Source of the DNA: Cristatella mucedo
Taxonomy: Eukaryota > Bryozoa > Phylactolaemata > Cristatellidae
Reading direction: 5' to 3'
NCBI GenBank assembly: GCA_009760855.2
Contig: WPIO01000053.1
Location: 2,582,001 to 2,646,000, forward strand
Length of the DNA stretch: 64,000 nt
Shown: one piece after another, positions 1 to 64,000 of the stretch
Numbering within the stretch: the first letter of the stretch is position 1
Layout: every line of letters begins with the position of its first letter
Program-made: the position numbers and the translations under genes
The notes under the pieces: model-generated
The model's input: only the letters and a program-made list of their open reading frames with translations
What the model was told of the DNA's origin: nothing
The model's database searches: none

Positions 1-177
1 TTACTAGTGAGACCGTTTGATTTCTTTGACATCCCCACTGAGGTTTGCTCGTCTGCAGCAAACGAGGCTTCAAGAGCTGTGAGGTCACGTGACACACAAC
101 TCGAACCTTCTCGAATACGAGCATCAGGTGGCTCTGCTGCTTGCATCTGCTGGACCCTGCATGCAGCCCGGTAACCT

Positions 178-710
178 GTAATGTAATGTATCTCCATCTG
201 TAACTCCACAAAGTCATAAAGACTATGTGGGTGTTACGCAGGAGAGTTTTGTATCGCGAACTTACGGCCTAACGGCTTTCTGTACGCATTTGGTAGCCAA
301 CAGACTTCGTCTCAAGCAACAAAGAGAAATTGGGAAGCATAGCAGAGTCAGGAGAACAGATTAGGTAGTGAATAGCATGGAAGTAGCAGCTCAGGACCGC
401 TGAAAAGGATGAGCCATAGTCGGCAGTAGAAGAACAGTTGTCGTTGCATAGGAATTGTGAAAGTGAGCTCCACAGTCTAGGACCTGCAGAGGTAAAGCTT
501 CTGTCGCCAACGGTCTTCAAGCAGAGGAATGTGACAGCTAATTTATTGTCCACACAGAACCTGTAGCATAGTGGGGTGCTGCCATGTGCTGGCTTCGTGT
601 GCGACAGCAGGTACCCCGGTTGCTGCAGAAACGACGGCTGCTGCCGACCTTCACCTCGTGCCCGATTTGAGCAGCCTGCCAAGTCCAGGCTAGGGTGTAT
701 TCGAACTTGT
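178..710 (-). mobile_element. LINE-B 3' fragment
   Basis: The minus strand reads VDNKLAVTFLCLKTVGDRSF, then AGPRLWSSLSQFL. The GDRSF...AGPRLWNSLP signature is the C-terminal end of reverse-transcriptase proteins of many LINEs. The 3' UTR ends with ctttatgactttgtggagtt and a short ATGTA tail near 178. Confidence 0.7.
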
Positions 711-832
711 TTGGTAAAGTAACTAAGATCCAGCAGCCGTAGATTTCTAAAGCATCTTAATCCAGCAGATGCTCGCTCTTCACAACCGTGGGTCGTGGGT
801 TCGAGCTATCCTTTAATGTTGTAAGCCGTAAT

Positions 833-1000
833 GGCTCACTAGGTAAGGTGGTTGCTTTCACGACCTAGTCCCAAGGTCGTGGGCTCGAATCCTGCAGTGG
901 GCGATCCTTTATTGCCACTGCAAGCGGTGGTGATAGCCGTAAAGGCTCTTCTGTCGCGATACAAAAGAGGCTGTTAAATCAGCTAGCATTTATTTATTTA
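833..1000 (+). mobile_element. SINE-B copy (second tRNA-like SINE family)
   Basis: A-box-like ggctcactaggtaaggtgg and B-box gggctcgaatcc are followed by gcagtgggcgatcctttatt, a shared body (gatagccgtaaaggctcttc) and an ATTT tail. The same body recurs at 13.8, 27.4, 39.3, 39.5 and 53.2 kb. Confidence 0.72.
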
Positions 1001-1002
1001 TT

Positions 1003-1083
1003 TATGTCGTTGGCTCGAGCTATTCTTTAATGTCGTGGACTCGAGCTTTCCTTTAATGTCGTGGGCTCGAGCTATCCTTTAAG
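1003..1083 (+). repeat. Tandem copies of a SINE-B B-box unit
   Basis: Three successive units of about 27 bp, each with gtggctcgagct- or gtgggctcgagc-like sequence then tcctttaatgtc. A further related unit is at about 788. Confidence 0.8.
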
Positions 1084-1114
1084 GCTCACTGCAAGCAGTG
1101 GTGATAGTTACTTT

Positions 1115-1190
1115 GCAGCAAATGTTAAGTGCCTGGAAAGAGATTGAGTTCTCTGAGGGCGCTACATCAAATGTTTTATTATCATTATAG
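1115..1190 (+). mobile_element. LINE-A tail fragment
   Basis: cagcaaatgttaagtgcctgg and gagttctctgagggcgctac end in an ATT-type repeat. Confidence 0.55.
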
Positions 1191-1406
1191 TCGCCAAGGC
1201 TATTCTGGTGATCCTGTTGTTGCTGACAATAAAGAATCGCTTGCTGCCGGCAGGCGTCGAGCCCACGGCGTCGTGGTTGCGCAATTTGAGCGCATTCATC
1301 ATTGCGCACCTTCACCCGGGAGCCATTAAGTGTCGGAAGTGCAGCGCAGTGCGCCATGCGATGCCGCCACTGCTCCGAAACGAGGCGCCGGCATTTCCAC
1401 ACTGTC

Positions 1407-1456
1407 GTTGGAGTTGCAGGCCTGGCCGAGGCAGCGGCCAAGCCTGCAACTCCAAC
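1407..1456. repeat. Strong inverted repeat (hairpin)
   Basis: Arms gttggagttgcaggc and gcctgcaactccaac, then a mismatch, then tggccg and cggcca around a 6-nt loop. Confidence 0.95.
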
Positions 1457-1659
1457 TGCTTCTTTCGTGCTCCCGACAGCAGACAGCGAGCTCGAGTCTC
1501 GTGGTAGCTGCTGCACAGGATGTGGGTCTTCCTTGCAGCAAGTCCGCTATGCGGCCTGACGCCCTGTGAGCTTTGTGACATGCGAGAGCATTGCCGTCTG
1601 GCCTCTTGCAGGCATTGACTGGTGCGTGTTAGGCCGTCGGGCTGCCGTTCTGGCCCTCA

Positions 1660-2175
1660 CTCGTGCCTGCCTGGTTTCAGCTACAGAAGCCTTGCAGAAA
1701 TTCGGGTCTACTTCGACAGGGATAGTGCATCCAAGTTGGCCAGTGCATTCGTGACATCCCTTCTCGACCATTCTGTGACTCTCACTGCTGGCAGCTGTTC
1801 CTGCAATCGGTGCTACTTCACAATCAGGCTAGGCATCATACCACATGCTCAATCCTACTAAAGTCAGTTTTAGCTCTGCCTCGAAGAACTGCAAATTCTA
1901 CTAGAGCTTGCCTCTAGTTCGTATGTTACCAAACCCTGGAACTTGCTCCCGACTGTGATGTCATGGTATCCACTGAATTGACATTTCAAAAGAAGCTAAA
2001 AAAAAGTACCTATTCCTCGAAGCATTTGCTGCATCCATGTGACTTGTCCTTCGTGTGCTTTTGCATGCCGGCACTGTGTATGTTATCACTAACCAAATGA
2101 CGTGCTTCCTTCACAGCATATGTAAAATATCTACATAGTGATTTAGTTCTCTTAAGGTATCACTACCCATATTTT
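1660..2175 (+). mobile_element. Degenerate LINE-A copy
   Basis: Recognisable blocks are gcagaaattcgggtctactt, gtgcattcgtgacatcccttc, cctctagttcgtatgttacc and cacagcatatgtaaaatatc. Confidence 0.6.
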
Positions 2176-2209
2176 ACATCTTGAAACTGCATGTCACTTC
2201 AAACGCCGA

Positions 2210-2346
2210 GCTGGTTTGGTCCAGTGGATAAGGTGCTCGCCCCGACCAAGGTCTGGCTGAGGTCGTGGGCTCGAGCCCCGAGGCATATGTGAAGCGCCTG
2301 AATAGAGATTAAGTTCTCTTGGGGTGCTATATAAATGAATTATATT
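2210..2346 (+). mobile_element. SINE-A copy (tRNA-derived SINE)
   Basis: The head has an A-box-like tccagtggataagg and a B-box-like gggctcgagcc (about 2267), as in RNA polymerase III promoters of tRNA-derived SINEs. The tail (gcatatgtgaagcgcctgaa ... ctatataaatgaatt) resembles the 3' end of LINE-A. Confidence 0.8.
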
Positions 2347-2490
2347 TTATATATTTAACTAACTTATGCTTGCTGACATTGTGCATGTCATCCCTAATCA
2401 TTTGATCAAGCTTCCTTTACAGTATATGTAAAATGCCTAGAGATTAAGTTTTCTGAGGGTGCTGTGCAAATGTATTATTATTATTATGGT
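2347..2490 (+). mobile_element. LINE-A tail fragment
   Basis: cattgtgcatgtcatcccta, gatcaagcttcctttacag and gtaaaatgcctagagatta, ending in (ATT)n. It sits directly behind a SINE-A copy. Confidence 0.6.
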
Positions 2491-2739
2491 TTGGCCACAA
2501 ATGTCATGTGATGCAGTATTTAACGGTAATAGTTAATGCTCCACGTTGGGGGCTGTAGACCAGGTCATCTTTTGACTGAAATAACTAGACGATGCCTATG
2601 CAATGATTTAACGCTTGTTCACAGATTAAAGTGGGTACTCGTCATGTCAATTCTTGCAGCTATCTTTCTGTAGCACCAACTGTGTGCAAGCTAAGCAACA
2701 CCTTACTCATAGAGCTAACACTTGCAGTTTTCTCTCCAG

Positions 2740-3061
2740 ATCGAAGCAGTCGCATGACAAGTCGAGTCACGAGGTAGCTGCTGCCACGTCGCCACGGCCC
2801 GCACAGGCTGAGAGCGATGCCGAGGCAGCAGAGAGAGTAGCACGCCGAGACTTGGAGAGTGTTCTGGACGATCGGTGGCCGGGACTGTCAGACGAGGCTG
2901 AAGGTGATGCAGTGTCGCCAACGCTGCCACCGTCGAAGAAGCGTCGGCGGCAGGGGCCCGCCGATGCTAACCTACAATCTCCGACCAAAGAGACCGAGAA
3001 CGGCAGGAAGCAAGGGAGAACACGTCCGAAAAGTAAAAAGCACAAGCACGGTGAAGACTAG
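2740..3061 (+). CDS. Terminal exon of an unidentified lysine-rich protein gene
   Basis: A strong acceptor (cagttttctctccag|a) opens a frame of 106 codons ending in TAG at 3059. It reads SKQSHDKSSHEVAAATS, then ESDAEAAERVARRDLESVL, DDRWPGLSDEAEGD, PPSKKRRRQGPAD and a basic end (RPKSKKHKHGED). Composition (acidic then KKRRR and KSKKHKH clusters) suggests a nuclear or nucleolar protein. Earlier exons would lie left of the window or in 1-2739, where I see only repeats. The gene converges on CTR9 with about 720 bp between stop codons. No family is recognised, and a CTR9-like tail on the wrong strand was excluded by phase. Confidence 0.5.
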
Positions 3062-3785
3062 GAACTGACGAATGGAGGAGACGATGTCAAATGAGGAGAG
3101 GATTAGTGAGAGGCAACTGCAGCTGGCGATGCACATGCTGATCTGGGCAGTGACAGTCGGAGACAGAGAAGCGGCGGTCATAGCAGGAGATCGGTCATAG
3201 CAGGAAGCCCAGGAGCACTGGTTACTGCACGAGGTGTTTCGAAGCAGCAGCCACGGACTCGGAGCTGGAGTTGCATTGGTCGCTGCATCGTTGCATTGGG
3301 CGCTGCCGCTGCTGTAGGAATGCATACTTTCCAAAGTGCATGGCGTCGGGTGCAATGAACGGTGTGCACACGTGCGGCATCCACTCATCCTGGCTCCACA
3401 GTGGCATGCACCGTGTCTATGTGGATTGCTCGTTTGCTGAGTACATGTGCAATTGGCCTCGCTGCGGTGGACCGGCCTCCGTAGTTTTTTACACCAGTGA
3501 TCGCGTCAATTTGCTTTCTTCTGCAAATACAGGGCACTTTAGCTGTGCACATTTGGATGCTATCAAACGACTGCTTACTTCTTATAAAATATTTTGTATT
3601 CAACAGCAATTGAAGGTCTAACAGCAATACGGTAGCCTTAGAATGCAAGTGAGAAGGCGCACCGGTACTAATACACCAGTAGCTAGTGCTACAGTGCGGT
3701 TGCACGTGGGACCGGAACTCGTGCGTGTCGACCGACGAGATTGCCTCGGTGGCTTTAACAAGACGTGAGCGTGTATCATGGCATG
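3062..3785. other. Convergent 3' region between the unknown gene and CTR9
   Basis: This spacer must hold both 3' UTRs. I noticed no AATAAA on either strand. No repeat family member was recognised. Confidence 0.4.
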
Positions 3786-37343
<33,558 letters not shown>

Positions 37344-37659
37344 GTTTACTAGTGTAACGTGCAGCTGCAACGACAAGGTTGCCGCAATTACGTTCGGAAA
37401 AGCGAGCCGTTGCGGCATCATAAGTTTCACTTCTAATAAAAATATAAGCAAGTCTGCGAAAAAAATTTTGTCGGTCCTCTCAGGTGGCGTGCTACTGCTG
37501 GCCCGCCCTCTCGGTGTAACCTCGTGTCCCCCGCTGGCAGCGGTTGGGCGTGATCCGGCGCTGGCATTGCCGCAGCAGCCGCTGCGCGGCTGCGGACTGG
37601 CCGAGCGTGAGTGCGCGGGCGGCGCCAGAGTGACGCGGCGCGCGCGCGCTCCGGCGATC
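37344..37659. promoter_or_regulatory. Likely shared (bidirectional) promoter of CTR9 and the GAREM-like gene
   Basis: The two start codons are divergent and only about 316 bp apart, so both promoters must lie in or overlap this stretch, or one transcript must begin inside the other gene. It becomes very GC- and CpG-rich toward 37660. I see no convincing TATA box. The CTR9 start (aacATGGCGCC) loosely resembles a YY1-type element. Transcription start sites are not visible. Confidence 0.55.
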
Positions 37660-62926
<25,267 letters not shown>

Positions 62927-64000
62927 ATGCCGCATGATGGGTGGCCTCCGCCACTGCTGCCCCCTCCGTGACCCAAGGACGGCCTTCCCGCTGTATGGCT
63001 GTTCGCCTGACAACCTGTTCAGAGGCCGTCGTCGATATGTCCAATGTCGATACGCAATCGCACGATAATATTCGGCCGTCGTGCCCGGTTCAGTCAGCTG
63101 GTCTCGCCACAGACCTACCTGCCTCGCATCCCCTGCGTTTGAGGATATAATTTATTTAGCTTTGGCTTTTCTGCTGCTTGGCCACTCGCCTGCAACTCGA
63201 GTGCTAGGCTCTGCCCCTTCCCCTCAACTGTCGCCGGCAACTCGGGCAGATCTGGCCCGATGCCACCCTGTTGTTGTCTCCTCCTGATGCCTCCTAGCAG
63301 CTTCGTCGGCATGCTCCAACTGTGTGCCATGCTTCGCTTACCTCATGCTTTCTGATGAAGCGCTGTCGTCGCCGAATCCTCCGCGCTATCGACAAGTCAA
63401 ATGCTTGCGCTGCTACCATTTAGATGTCCTCCTCCGTCGTCCCTTTCAGTCGCGTGGGATTATTTTACGTAAGAGCTGTGCACACATGTCGAGTCAATTC
63501 TCGTGTGCTTTGACTGAGTGCTGCCAGTAAAGGAAAGAAAATTGCCTTTCATCGTCTGCTTTTAAGCTGATGCCTGTCTGTATGCGCTGATGCCGTGATC
63601 GGGTCGCCATCCGCCTCGCCCACGCCAGCATCATCCGACGTCTCGCGGTACCTGAAGGCATTCGCATGGCATGAGAGCTCGGCTCCGAAACGCAGCGTCC
63701 CAGCGATCCCAGTCTCGATTCGTGCTCTCGTTCGTTCGTGCCTGCTTGCTTCGGAGGGAGCAGCTGTTAATTTGATTGCCTCGGAGTGCAGTTTGTGCCC
63801 TTTAATTAAATCCTTTAATTGAATCCTTTTTTAAATTTTGTGCTGATATTGTAGTACGCGTTCGAATGTATCTGTCCACCAAATTTTAAGTCAGGCCGGT
63901 GACATGTTTTTCCAGTCAACCACAAGGTCTCCCTCACCTGGTATGATCGCTTGACCCATACCTCTAGCCTCACGACTTGGGTTGAGTGTGTACACTTCCA
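62927..64000 (+). other. Presumed 3' UTR and downstream flank of the GAREM-like gene
   Basis: No further exon seen. An ATTAAA at 63805-63810 could serve as a polyadenylation signal; no AATAAA noticed. Confidence 0.4.

Noticed and set aside
788-1083. Short regular repeats as a CRISPR array
   Set aside because: Units are adjacent without unique spacers, match a SINE motif, and the DNA is eukaryotic.
2210-2280. SINE-A and SINE-B heads as real tRNA genes
   Set aside because: They have A- and B-box similarity but no complete cloverleaf with a 7-bp acceptor stem, and they continue into dispersed repeat bodies and tails.

Overview
This is a stretch of animal nuclear DNA. Coding sequence is split by long introns with GT...AG borders, and there are many simple-sequence tracts (CT/GA, CA, GTCT, GCT), tRNA-derived SINEs and 5'-truncated LINEs. 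There are no operons, ribosome-binding sites or bacterial gene features. GAREM-type CABIT+SAM proteins are animal proteins, and the repeats resemble L2/CR1-type LINEs with matching SINEs as in many invertebrates. I cannot name the species; a bilaterian invertebrate is a guess.

Two genes dominate and are arranged head to head around 37.3-37.7 kb. On the minus strand, the whole coding region of CTR9, the TPR scaffold of the PAF1 transcription-elongation complex, can be rebuilt in 22 exons from the ATG at 37343 to the TGA at 3786. All exon phases join and give 1169 codons, almost the length known for animal CTR9 (about 1170). One of the 21 introns appears to be GC-AG. On the plus strand, a GAREM-like adaptor gene starts about 0.3 kb away. 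Its CABIT domain lies in one large exon (37660-38794), and its proline-rich region, Grb2-type YxN motif and C-terminal SAM domain lie in a terminal exon (61298-62926). An intron region of about 22 kb separates them, with one possible small exon at 58780-58913.

The left edge (2740-3061, plus strand) holds what looks like the last exon of an unidentified lysine-rich, probably nuclear, protein gene that converges on CTR9. Inside the GAREM intron, three short phase-compatible candidate exons at 42895-44302 may be a nested gene or a pseudogene; I do not recognise the product.

Much of the rest is repeats. Family LINE-A is L2/CR1-like, with its 3' end 'gtaaagcgcctagaaagag' followed by ATT repeats, and has many copies on both strands. 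Family SINE-A carries a tRNA-type head and a 3' end related to LINE-A, which suggests a LINE/SINE partnership. SINE-B is a second tRNA-like family. LINE-B is a second LINE 3' fragment with the signature GDRSF..AGPRLWNSLP. Long CT/GA tracts lie mostly in introns; one has grown inside a LINE-A reverse-transcriptase frame. I found no CRISPR array, rRNA gene, canonical tRNA gene or defined novel multi-gene system. The points most worth checking are the overlapping divergent starts, the GC-AG intron, the possible nested gene and the transposon structures.
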